DNA of 9,657 nucleotides from a bacterium (GTDB lineage: Bacteria > Armatimonadota > Zipacnadia > Zipacnadales > Zipacnadaceae), in NCBI GenBank assembly GCA_030607655.1, contig JAUWJN010000067.1, forward strand, positions 1 to 9,657. Direction: 5' to 3'. Under the pieces are notes generated by a model, which was not told where the DNA came from, searched no databases, and saw only the letters and a list, made by a program, of their open reading frames with translations. Position numbers and translations under genes: made by a program. Shown in pieces: positions 1-7,018 of this stretch. Position 1 is the stretch's first letter; each line of letters begins with the position of its first letter.

Positions 1-2
1 AC

Positions 3-131
3 GGGGTATTGGTCAGCCCCATAGCCCGCCGGGGGCTCGTATCGGCTACTCGCGGCATATACCTACCTTACGCGAATAACCGGGAGGTAGTACTGGAGTA
101 TCTTGCCCGCCACCTACCCCAAGACAGGTGA
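3..131 (+). CDS. C-terminal fragment of an unidentified protein, cut by the left edge
   Basis: One frame is open from the left edge to a TGA at 129-131 and encodes about 42 residues. They include SATRGIYLPYANNREVVLEY and end ARHLPQDR. The fragment reads like a normal protein C-terminus, with an amphipathic last helix and third codon positions that are mostly G or C, as in the genes downstream. The rival frame that ends with TAA at 77-79 is shorter and looks less protein-like. If this frame is real, the next gene starts at ATG 148, about 16 bases after this stop, so this gene would be the preceding member of the same operon. I do not recognise the family. The call rests on frame quality alone. 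Confidence 0.45.
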   Translation, partial: GVLVSPIARRGLVSATRGIYLPYANNREVVLEYLARHLPQDR

Positions 132-147
132 ACCCGTTCGGGTGATT

Positions 148-459
148 ATGGAAGACAGCAGCGATAAAACTCGCCAGCGACAGGTCCTGGCTAAGCTAGT
201 CCAGCAGATCATACGCCGACGAATGGCAGCGCCGGCGCTTTTCGTACTGGAAAGCGCCAAGCCCTTGAGCTTTGTGGCTTCGCAAGCTCTGATATTCTTC
301 CAGCCCATTATCCAGACCATGTTGTCGGTGAAGGATTATGAAACCTTTGCCCTGGCCATCGAGGACCGCGATAATATTGAGTGGATGATACAACAATTGG
401 AGGCCGCCGAAGAGGCTCGTGCCTGCGGCCAGACAACACAGATCGGCGATGACAAGTAG
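148..459 (+). CDS. Small conserved-type protein of unknown function, first complete gene of the GlmL/DUF6754 cluster
   Basis: A 103-residue protein of unknown function. It has a basic N-terminal part (IIRRRMAAPA at about residues 21-30), then an amphipathic to hydrophobic stretch (about 37-60, PLSFVASQALIFFQPIIQ), then an acidic helical C-terminus with DRDNIEWMIQQLEAAEEA. The middle stretch is long enough to lie on or in the membrane but is not a clear signal peptide. I chose ATG 148. The earlier in-frame TTG at 103 has a short GGAG in front of it, but it would overlap the probable upstream reading frame (ending at 131) by 29 bases and adds a proline-rich leader that looks non-coding. The next gene starts 5 bases after this stop, so the two are probably translationally coupled. 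I infer that it is a small accessory subunit of the system encoded downstream. Confidence 0.72.
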   Translation: MEDSSDKTRQRQVLAKLVQQIIRRRMAAPALFVLESAKPLSFVASQALIFFQPIIQTMLSVKDYETFALAIEDRDNIEWMIQQLEAAEEARACGQTTQIGDDK

Positions 460-464
460 GCCCA

Positions 465-2261
465 ATGAACTCCACAGATATTGAGGTTATCTTAGCCACT
501 GATTGCGGCTCGACCACTACTAAGGCGATTCTCATCGAGAAAACCAGTGGTGAGTATCGCCTGCGTACGCGCGGCGAGGCGCCAACCACTGTGGAAGCGC
601 CTTATGAGGATGTTACCGTGGGCGTGCGCAACGCGATAATAGAGGTTGAGGAACTATCCGGACGACGGCTGTTGGACAGCAACGGCCAGATTATCAGACC
701 GGCCGGGGAAGATGAAGGAACCGATTTATACCTGTCTACCAGCTCGGCCGGTGGAGGACTGCAGGTTATGGTAGTGGGTTTGGTACGACGGATGACCGCG
801 GAAAGCGCCCAACGGGCGGCACTTGGGGCGGGGGCCATTGTGATGGATGTACTCGCGCTGGACGACGGCCGCCTACCTCACCAACGCATTCAGCGCATGA
901 GAGAGCTGCGCCCGGATATGATATTGATTTCGGGAGGCGTGGATGGGGGAGAGCAGCGACGGGTGGTGGAAATGGTGGAACTGGTAGCGGCGGCCAACCC
1001 GCGGGCGCGTTTGGGCGGTGAGTTTAAACTGCCCATTATCTACGGCGGGAATGTTGACGCCCGCCCGCAGATCCAACAACTCTTAGCTGAGCGCAGCGCC
1101 TTAACGATGGTGGATAATCTGCGGCCTACTCTGGAGCGAGAGGAATTAGGCCCGGCTCGGGCGATGATACAGGAGGAGTTCCTCCACCACGTTATGTCTC
1201 AGGCCCCGGGTTATGGTGAACTGATGAATTGGACTGATGCCGATATTATGCCTACGCCTGCGGCGGTGGGCAATATTATACAAGACATCGCCCGCGAAGA
1301 GAATATCAACATCATAGGCGTAGACATTGGTGGAGCCACGACGGATGTCTTTAGCATATTTGGCGGCGTATTCAACCGTACGGTGAGTGCCAATTTAGGG
1401 ATGAGCTATTCGATCTCCAACGTTATTGTGGAAGCCGGGCTGGATAACGTCGTCCGCTGGATTGGCGAGGAGATCGAGCAAACCCAGCTGGCTGAGCGCA
1501 TTCGCAATAAGATGATCCGCCCTACTACCATACCTCAGTGGCTGGAGGGGTTGAGGATAGAGCAAGCGGTGGCCCGCGAGGCGCTGCGGCTGGCCTTTGA
1601 GCAACATAAAATGTTAGCCACTGGGCTGAAGGGCATTCAGCAGGAGCGCGATATCGCCAGCGCCTTTGCCCAGGTTCAGGCCGGCGAAGAAACCCTAGTG
1701 GATATGATGGCATTGGACTTGGTGGTCGGCTCGGGCGGCATACTATCTCATGCCCCCCGCCGGGTGCAGGCGGCGATGATGCTTATTGACGCCTTCCAGC
1801 CGGAGGGCCTTACCCGATTGGCGGTGGACAGTATATTTATGATGCCCCAGCTTGGGGTGCTCGCCCAGGTACATCCCGAGGCTGCCCGGCAAGTATTTCT
1901 GCGGGACTGCCTGATTCGACTGGGCACTTGCCTGGCGCCAGTGGGGCCCGGTCGAGTAGGCAGCCCCTGCGTGGAGCTGACGTTCAGCGACACCGGTGAA
2001 ACCATGTCGGTGCCGACTGGACAGTTACGACTTGTAGAGATAGGCGAAGACCAAACCCGCAAGGTGATTATTAACCCTAGTCGCTATTATGACGTTGGCG
2101 GCGGTCGGGGCCGATCAGTTACCGCCTCGATAGACGGCGGCGTAGTCGGGCTGATTATTGATACCCGCGGGCGGCCTTTGCAACTGCCCCCGCTGCCCAG
2201 TGAACGTCAACAACTGCTGCGAAGCTGGGAGGAGGCCGTAGGTCTGTATCCGCGGCGCTAG
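465..2261 (+). CDS. GlmL/MutL-family protein (ASKHA-fold ATPase-like), with C-terminal extension
   Basis: A 598-residue member of the glutamate mutase L (MutL/GlmL) family, which shares the nucleotide-binding fold of sugar kinases, Hsp70 and actin. The first phosphate-binding motif is DCGSTTTK at 13-20, and the second is GVDIGGATTD at 285-294. Other conserved-looking glycine-rich elements are STSSAGGG (91-98), ISGGVDGG (155-162), YGGNVDAR (193-200) and the adenosine-type VVGSGGILSHA (420-430). GlmL is usually described as the accessory, probably reactivating, protein of B12-dependent methylaspartate (glutamate) mutase. No mutase subunit lies nearby, so that role should not be carried over. 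From memory, classical GlmL is about 460-480 residues. Here roughly 494-598 form an extra beta-rich, glycine-rich part (DVGGGRGR, VVGLIIDTRGRPLQLP). The start follows the previous stop by 5 bases, with only a weak AGTAGG upstream. The family call is firm; the function here is unknown, perhaps an energising or chaperone ATPase for the membrane proteins downstream. Confidence 0.88.
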   Translation: MNSTDIEVILATDCGSTTTKAILIEKTSGEYRLRTRGEAPTTVEAPYEDVTVGVRNAIIEVEELSGRRLLDSNGQIIRPAGEDEGTDLYLSTSSAGGGLQVMVVGLVRRMTAESAQRAALGAGAIVMDVLALDDGRLPHQRIQRMRELRPDMILISGGVDGGEQRRVVEMVELVAAANPRARLGGEFKLPIIYGGNVDARPQIQQLLAERSALTMVDNLRPTLEREELGPARAMIQEEFLHHVMSQAPGYGELMNWTDADIMPTPAAVGNIIQDIAREENINIIGVDIGGATTDVFSIFGGVFNRTVSANLGMSYSISNVIVEAGLDNVVRWIGEEIEQTQLAERIRNKMIRPTTIPQWLEGLRIEQAVAREALRLAFEQHKMLATGLKGIQQERDIASAFAQVQAGEETLVDMMALDLVVGSGGILSHAPRRVQAAMMLIDAFQPEGLTRLAVDSIFMMPQLGVLAQVHPEAARQVFLRDCLIRLGTCLAPVGPGRVGSPCVELTFSDTGETMSVPTGQLRLVEIGEDQTRKVIINPSRYYDVGGGRGRSVTASIDGGVVGLIIDTRGRPLQLPPLPSERQQLLRSWEEAVGLYPRR

Positions 2262-2267
2262 AGGATA

Positions 2268-3392
2268 ATGCCTATCACTCACGCCTATACACCAGGATTG
2301 ACCGTATCTGAATCGGTAACTCTGCGCAAGCTCCGGCGCCTACCGCTGCCCGGGAAGGTACATGTGGCTCAGGGGCAAGCTGTCGCGGCCGCCGACATTG
2401 TCGCCTCCAGTGAGCTTCCAGGTAATGTGGCAACTGTCAATGTGGCGCATGATTTGAACGTTAGTCCCGAAGAGATGCCCCGCTGTATGGCGAAAGCGGA
2501 GGGTGATCCAGTTCAGGTCGGGGACGTAATCGCCGAGTACAAAGCGCTTTGGGGTATTTTCCATTCGCTATCCCAATCGCCCGTGGACGGGATAGTTGAA
2601 AACATCAGTAACGTAACCGGGCAAGTGCTAATCAGGGGCAAGCCTCTACCAGTAGAGGTAACTGGTTACGTTAAGGGAACCGTGGTGGAAGTGCTAGGCG
2701 ACGAGGGGGTGGTAGTCGAGTGTCAGGGGGCGCTGCTGCAAGGAATTATCGGCATCGGGGGCGAGGCTCATGGTAGATTGAAGCTACTGGCCGCGACACC
2801 CGACCAAATCCTGGAGCCCGAGCACATCACGGACGAGTGTCAGGGAAAGATCGTAGTTGGCGGCTCGCTGGTAACCTACGCGGCTCTGCAACGTGCCTGT
2901 GAGGTAGGGGTTACTGGCGTAATAGTGGGAGGCATACGTGGTGATGACCTGGATCGCTTTCTGGGCGAGCCTCTGGGCGTGGCTATTACTGGACAGGAAG
3001 ATATGGGCATTACGTTAATCATCACCGAGGGATTTGGTCAGATAGTAATGGCGCAACGCTTTTTCGAGCTGCTGCTAAGTCATGATGGGCAGGCGGCTTC
3101 AATCAATGGAGCCACCCAGATTCGGGCGGGAGTAATCCGTCCGGAGGTCATAATTCCACATACCGGGGCCGAAGCTGTCCTACCCCCGCCGGCGGTCTCG
3201 GCGCTAGCCGTCGGCAGTTGTGTCCGACTAGTTCGCGACCCGTATTTCGGGTTAATGGGTACGGTAACCGACCTGCCCGAACAGTTGCAAATCATTGAAA
3301 CCGAGGCGCAGGTGCGGGTGGCGCGCATCAAGTTGGAAGATGGGAGAGAGATCACTGTCCCGCGCGCCAACATTGAATTGATTCAACAATGA
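2268..3392 (+). CDS. Uncharacterised protein with lipoyl/barrel-sandwich-like N-terminal region and C-terminal KOW-like segment
   Basis: A 374-residue soluble protein without a signal peptide or membrane helix. The N-terminal third resembles a biotinyl/lipoyl or RnfC-type barrel-sandwich region, with LPGKVHVAQGQAV at 27-39, GDPVQVGDVIAEYKALWG at 79-96 and SPVDGIVENISNVTGQVLIRG at 104-124. The usual lysine for biotin or lipoate is not evident, since the turn reads PVDG. The middle (about 130-300) is an alpha/beta region rich in glycine and valine with no motif I recognise, for example VTGVIVGGIRGDDLD at 215-229. The end (about 315-372) looks like a KOW/SH3-type barrel: VGSCVRLVRDPYFGLMGTV, then KLEDGREITVPRANIELI. 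It starts 6 bases after the GlmL-like gene and overlaps the next gene by four bases (ATGA). It may be a scaffold or partner of the GlmL-like ATPase; that role is inference. The domain calls are by eye. Confidence 0.75.
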   Translation: MPITHAYTPGLTVSESVTLRKLRRLPLPGKVHVAQGQAVAAADIVASSELPGNVATVNVAHDLNVSPEEMPRCMAKAEGDPVQVGDVIAEYKALWGIFHSLSQSPVDGIVENISNVTGQVLIRGKPLPVEVTGYVKGTVVEVLGDEGVVVECQGALLQGIIGIGGEAHGRLKLLAATPDQILEPEHITDECQGKIVVGGSLVTYAALQRACEVGVTGVIVGGIRGDDLDRFLGEPLGVAITGQEDMGITLIITEGFGQIVMAQRFFELLLSHDGQAASINGATQIRAGVIRPEVIIPHTGAEAVLPPPAVSALAVGSCVRLVRDPYFGLMGTVTDLPEQLQIIETEAQVRVARIKLEDGREITVPRANIELIQQ

Positions 3393-4303
3393 ACACAGCA
3401 ATAAGCCGGCAAATTTTGGCGCTGATCGTGGCTGTCCTCGTTATGGGTCTGGTGGTCAGTGCGGCAGTGGCCCAACCGCCATTCGCCTCCGAATCTCCTG
3501 CTGAGGAGGAAACCAAGTGGTTTAATGCCGAGCGGACTAATGTGCTGGTGGTGATGGTCTTATACTCCGGCATAGTTATCGGCTGTATCTACTACGCCCG
3601 CCGCCGCGAGATGTATATTCGGCCCATTGCCGGTCTGGAGGCGGTCAATGATGCCATCGGACGAGCTACGGAGATGGGCCGACCGATGTTATATGTGAGC
3701 GGCCTCGGGGGGATTAGTGGTATAGCTACCATTGCCTCGATGCTGATACTCGGTCATCTAGCCAAGCGCGCTGCTGCTTACGAGACACCTATTATCGTCC
3801 CCTGTAACGATCCGCTGGTAATGACCGCCGAGCGGGAAATCGTCCACCAAGCATACATCGAAGCGGGTAAGCCCGACGCCTATGAGCCGGATAATATTTT
3901 CTACGTCACTAGCAGCCAGTTCGGCTATACCGCTGCGGTGGATGGGATAATGCTGCGGGAGAGGCCCGCCGCTAATTTCTTTATGGGCACATTCTACGCC
4001 GAAGCCCTTATCCTAGCTGAGACCGGCAATATGACCGGAGCCATCCAGATTGCCGGCACCGACATGGACACCCAACTGCCCTTCTTCATTACCGCCTGCG
4101 ATTATACCCTGATGGGAGAGGAGCTGTACGCGGCTGGAGCCTACCTATCGCGCAGTCCACTGCTGCTGGCGCAACTGAAGGGCCAGGACATCGGCAAAAT
4201 ACTGCTCACCGTAGCTATCATTACGGGGGTGGTCCTGGCGACGGTCGGCGTCTTTGCCGTCCCCGGGCTAGTCGTGACATTTCTGTCCTGGTTTAAGCCG
4301 TAA
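3389..4303 (+). CDS. DUF6754-type membrane protein
   Basis: A 304-residue membrane protein that I recognise as DUF6754-like. It has a hydrophobic N-terminal segment (about 6-28) ending AAVAQP, which could be a cleaved signal peptide or an anchor. A second helix (about 50-70) is followed by a positive YYARRREMY. The long globular domain (about 75-260) includes LYVSGLGGISGIATIASM, VPCNDPLVMTAEREIV and IAGTDMDTQLPFFITACDY. A last helix lies at about 269-298. If the first segment is cleaved, the arginines after helix two place the domain in the cytoplasm. The start codon overlaps the previous stop as ATGA, a sign of tight translational coupling. The function of the family is unknown. Its place in the middle of the cluster suggests a core membrane component of the same complex as the GlmL-like protein. 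Confidence 0.82.
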   Translation: MNTAISRQILALIVAVLVMGLVVSAAVAQPPFASESPAEEETKWFNAERTNVLVVMVLYSGIVIGCIYYARRREMYIRPIAGLEAVNDAIGRATEMGRPMLYVSGLGGISGIATIASMLILGHLAKRAAAYETPIIVPCNDPLVMTAEREIVHQAYIEAGKPDAYEPDNIFYVTSSQFGYTAAVDGIMLRERPAANFFMGTFYAEALILAETGNMTGAIQIAGTDMDTQLPFFITACDYTLMGEELYAAGAYLSRSPLLLAQLKGQDIGKILLTVAIITGVVLATVGVFAVPGLVVTFLSWFKP

Positions 4304-4309
4304 ATCATA

Positions 4310-4933
4310 ATGCGACTGCAAGTGCCGATCGCAATTGGATTCCTGGCGGGCATGTTCATGATCGTGCAGTACTTTGTGCCCCATCCCGCCTTCAAGACCG
4401 CCTACGATGCGCTTGAGGAGTGGGTGATGATTATCGGCGCCTTTGCGCTGGTCTTGGGGCTGCAAAGTCTATTTCAAACCCATATAGACAAGATTCGGCG
4501 CCGGCGCGAAGGGTACAGCTACAGCTTTGTAACCCTGATCAGTTTCGCCGTGATGTTTTTGGTCGGAATGATTTATGGCCACCGGCCGGGGACGCTGTTT
4601 GATTGGCTGTTTGACCATGTTGAAGTTCCGCTGGATGCCACGATTTTTTCACTGCTGGCGTTTTTCATCGCCTCAGCCGCTTATCGGACGTTCCGGGCTC
4701 GCACGCCGGAAGCAACCGTGCTTCTGGTGACGGCAGTGATCGTAATGCTAGGGCGGGTACCCATCGGCGAACTGATCCATGCGAAACTGCCGGATCTTGC
4801 CGAGTGGATAATGGTCTTCCCCACCGTAGGTGCCAAGCGGGGCATCCTGTTCGGGGCGGCGTTGGGCGGGATTGCCACGGCGCTGCGGATACTGCTGGGC
4901 ATTGAACGCTCTCATTTGGGAGGTGGAAGGTAG
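4310..4933 (+). CDS. Multi-pass integral membrane protein of unknown function
   Basis: A 207-residue protein with about six hydrophobic segments, near residues 4-23, 36-55, 72-90, 108-127, 136-152 and 176-196. A basic cluster, IDKIRRRREG (59-68), after the second helix suggests that this loop faces the cytoplasm. PTVGAKRGILFGAALGGIAT before the last helix is a glycine-rich element that could pack helices. No known transporter or enzyme motif was seen. The ATG lies 6 bases after the DUF6754 stop and has no convincing Shine-Dalgarno sequence, so translation probably depends on coupling to the preceding gene. I infer that it is a membrane subunit of the cluster's complex. The family is not recognised by name. 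Confidence 0.75.
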   Translation: MRLQVPIAIGFLAGMFMIVQYFVPHPAFKTAYDALEEWVMIIGAFALVLGLQSLFQTHIDKIRRRREGYSYSFVTLISFAVMFLVGMIYGHRPGTLFDWLFDHVEVPLDATIFSLLAFFIASAAYRTFRARTPEATVLLVTAVIVMLGRVPIGELIHAKLPDLAEWIMVFPTVGAKRGILFGAALGGIATALRILLGIERSHLGGGR

Positions 4934-4942
4934 CCTGTTGAT

Positions 4943-5758
4943 ATGTGGCAGAAGCTGGCCTACTTCGACCGTCGCATAATCTTTATATTCATATTCGTAG
5001 CGGTGCTTATCCCCTTCCTGACCACCTGGGATATACCGCTGGGGTATACCACCCCCTCAACGCAAAGTCTTTATGACACCATTGAGGGACTGCCGCCGCG
5101 TACGCCGATAATGTTGGTATTTGACTACGGTCCGGCCAGCATGCCCGAGTTGGACCCGATGGCGGTCGCGCTCAGTCGCCATATTTTCTCGCGCGATCTG
5201 CGGCTAGTGGGAGTGACGCTAGTAGTTACCGGCACCCAGATGTGTGAAAACGCAGTCGCCCCAGTGGCCGCGCAAATGGGGAAAGAAGACGGGACTGACT
5301 GGGTTAACCTGGGCTACAAGCCGGGCGACATCGTACTGATTGACCGCATGGGGCAGAGTATTGCCGACGCGTATCCCACTGATGCCCAGGGCAGGTCCAC
5401 CCGCCAGTTGCCGGTTATGGAAGGCATCCGCAATTACGACGATATCGGCCTTATCATAGACCTGGCCTCCGGCACGGCCCCAGGTTCGTGGATCGTCTTT
5501 GCCCACGACCCATATAAGGTTAAGTTAGCCGCGGGCATCACGGCGGTCATGGCCACTGACTACTATCCCTTCCTGCAAACGGGTCAACTAATCGGGATGC
5601 TGAATGGGCTAAAGGGGGCTGCCGAGTACGAGGAGCTGATTAATCACCGCGCTTTAGGCACCCTTGGTATGGCGTCCCAATCGGTTGCCCACTTGCTAAT
5701 AATACTGTTTGTCATTTTGGGGAACATCGGCTACTTCGCGATCACTCGCCGCCGTTGA
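4943..5758 (+). CDS. Membrane-anchored protein of unknown function, alpha/beta domain between two transmembrane helices
   Basis: A 271-residue protein with one N-terminal helix (about 11-28) and one C-terminal helix (about 247-267) followed by TRRRR-type basic residues (ITRRR). The large soluble domain between them (about 35-240) starts with a strand-like IMLVFDYGPASMPELDPMAV (56-75). It also contains WVNLGYKPGDIVLI (120-133), RNYDDIGLIIDLASGTAPGSW (163-183) and GLKGAAEYE (222-230). This alternation of strands and helices suggests a Rossmann-like or ClpP/SppA-like fold, but no catalytic Ser-Lys or Ser-His-Asp set is evident. The basic C-terminus and an even number of helices suggest both ends are cytoplasmic and the domain is outside. 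A purine-rich AGGTGGAAGG (4921-4930) precedes the ATG by 12 bases. I recall similar unnamed proteins beside DUF6754 genes. The function is unknown. Confidence 0.76.
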   Translation: MWQKLAYFDRRIIFIFIFVAVLIPFLTTWDIPLGYTTPSTQSLYDTIEGLPPRTPIMLVFDYGPASMPELDPMAVALSRHIFSRDLRLVGVTLVVTGTQMCENAVAPVAAQMGKEDGTDWVNLGYKPGDIVLIDRMGQSIADAYPTDAQGRSTRQLPVMEGIRNYDDIGLIIDLASGTAPGSWIVFAHDPYKVKLAAGITAVMATDYYPFLQTGQLIGMLNGLKGAAEYEELINHRALGTLGMASQSVAHLLIILFVILGNIGYFAITRRR

Positions 5759-5765
5759 TTGTTTC

Positions 5766-5769
5766 GAGG
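5766..5769 (+). promoter_or_regulatory. Ribosome binding site deciding the start of the 243 aa membrane protein
   Basis: GAGG sits 7 bases before ATG 5777, within GAGGCAAGTCTATG. It favours this ATG over the in-frame TTG at 5759, which would lie upstream of the site. Confidence 0.5.
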
Positions 5770-5776
5770 CAAGTCT

Positions 5777-6508
5777 ATGCCTGAAGCAGCAGCTACCAGT
5801 AGTACCATTTTCGGCTTATCCACGCAGATCATTGGAATCTGGGTGGCCGCGCTACTCACCCTGGCTATTTACAGTTTCCTGTATGGTGATAATCCGGCTT
5901 ACAAACTGGGCGAGCACATTTTCGTGGGCGTCTCAGTGGCCTATGGCGCGGTTATTCTATGGTATGAGGGCTTAGTTCCTCTGCTCATCAATCCCCTGTT
6001 CCGGCCTCACCTGGTAGAAGATGCGACGGGCCCCAAATACAGCCTGATAATACCTATGGTGTTAGGACTACTGATTCTCAGTCGCTTCGTACCCCGATAC
6101 GACTGGCTGTCCCGCTGGCCGATTGCCTTTGTGATGGGCCTGGGGGCGGGCCTGAGCATACCCCGGAGCGTCGAGAGCTACATCCTTAGACAAATGCATG
6201 GCACCATGCTGCCGCTGCTGCCCCCCGGGGCCAATGGGGGATATGATTTCCTGACGGGCTTCGGTAATCTGCTACTGGTAGTCGGCGTTGTCTGCACCCT
6301 CACCTACTTTTACTTCTCGGCCCGACACGAGGGCTTATTAGGCCGGGCCTCGCGAGTGGGGATATGGTTTCTGATGGTGGCCTTTGGGGCGGGGTTCGGC
6401 AATACCGTTATGGCCCGTATATCGCTGCTTATCGGCCGGGTGCAGTTTCTGCTGTATGACTGGCTGCCCACGATCGGCATCCACCTCGGGGGGCCAGGGG
6501 TCGGCTAA
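5777..6508 (+). CDS. Multi-pass integral membrane protein of unknown function, last gene of the cluster
   Basis: A 243-residue protein with six or more hydrophobic segments, near residues 13-35, 46-70, 89-104, 115-130, 160-180, 195-208 and possibly 212-230. Striking elements are YSFLYGDNPAYKLGEHIFVG at 32-51 and GAGFGNTVMARISLLIGRVQ at 204-223. The second joins a glycine-rich turn to a helix containing arginines, and I remember it as a hallmark of an unnamed family found in such clusters. I chose ATG 5777 because GAGG (5766-5769) lies 7 bases upstream. An in-frame TTG at 5759, directly after the previous stop, would add six residues but lacks its own binding site. Its TAA shares bases with the stop of the convergent acetyltransferase gene. 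I infer that it is a membrane subunit of the cluster's complex; there is no known activity to assign. Confidence 0.77.
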   Translation: MPEAAATSSTIFGLSTQIIGIWVAALLTLAIYSFLYGDNPAYKLGEHIFVGVSVAYGAVILWYEGLVPLLINPLFRPHLVEDATGPKYSLIIPMVLGLLILSRFVPRYDWLSRWPIAFVMGLGAGLSIPRSVESYILRQMHGTMLPLLPPGANGGYDFLTGFGNLLLVVGVVCTLTYFYFSARHEGLLGRASRVGIWFLMVAFGAGFGNTVMARISLLIGRVQFLLYDWLPTIGIHLGGPGVG

Positions 6509-7008
6509 TCCGAGAGCTTCTGGGAGAGAGTAAGGCCGCTGTAAATCACGCGAAAGCCGGCGGCTTCGTATGCTCGGATGGCAGCGATATTATTCTGATC
6601 AGTAGATACCTCCACGTACTCGCACCGCTGCTCGCGGAACCACTCCATAGCTCGCTTAATCAAGGCTGTTCCGATGCCCTGGTGATGGTAATCGGGGTCC
6701 ACTACCAAGGAGGCAAGTATGCCCCATTTCATCCCAAACTGCTGCGAACGGCCCTGATTCACCACCAGAGCAATATGGCCCACGACTTGGCCGTCACGCC
6801 GGGCAACGAACACTCCCAAGCCCTCGGTCTGTTCTTGCGCGCGCCGCGTGTAGCTTTGAACTTCTTCTCGGAACGCGTCTTCGACCTTATCACGAGGCAG
6901 CATAAAGTCCAGTCCCTCCCGAGTAAACCGAGAAAAGGCGCGGGCAGCAATGTCTTTCATTCGCTCCTCATCACCCGGCCGGTAGTTATCAATTGTAATG
7001 GTCATCAT
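6505..7008 (-). CDS. GNAT-family N-acetyltransferase
   Basis: A 167-residue protein of usual length for the Gcn5-related acetyltransferase family, whose members transfer an acetyl group from acetyl-CoA to an amine of a small molecule or protein. Motif A is clear: the strand ILASLVVDPDYHHQGIGTAL at 97-116 contains the Q-x-x-G-x-G/A type pyrophosphate loop (HHQGIGTA). Motif B is NIAAIRAYEAAGF at 140-152. The N-terminal part (YRPGDEERMKDIAARAF) is the usual first strand and helix. The substrate cannot be told from sequence. The gene starts 8 bases after thrS ends and is almost certainly cotranscribed with it. A second ATG directly follows the first (at 7005) and has better spacing from the AGGAAGG site. 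The gene ends in TAG, overlapping the stop of the convergent membrane protein gene. Confidence 0.9.
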   Translation of the reverse strand: MMTITIDNYRPGDEERMKDIAARAFSRFTREGLDFMLPRDKVEDAFREEVQSYTRRAQEQTEGLGVFVARRDGQVVGHIALVVNQGRSQQFGMKWGILASLVVDPDYHHQGIGTALIKRAMEWFREQRCEYVEVSTDQNNIAAIRAYEAAGFRVIYSGLTLSQKLSD

Positions 7009-7011
7009 GGA

Positions 7012-7018
7012 CCTTCCT
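7012..7018 (-). promoter_or_regulatory. Ribosome binding site of the acetyltransferase, overlapping the thrS stop codon
   Basis: On the minus strand AGGAAGG shares its first two bases with the thrS TAG stop. It lies 3 bases before ATG 7008 and 6 before ATG 7005. This indicates termination-reinitiation coupling and favours the second ATG as the true start. Confidence 0.6.

Noticed and set aside
2..79. Alternative edge frame ending with TAA at 77-79
   Set aside because: It has only 25 codons with a less gene-like third-position pattern. The overlapping frame that ends at 131 is the better candidate.
465..2261. Glutamate mutase operon (methylaspartate pathway)
   Set aside because: Only the GlmL-like protein is present. 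No GlmS or GlmE, no methylaspartase, and no cobalamin-binding DxHxxG motif occur in the window.
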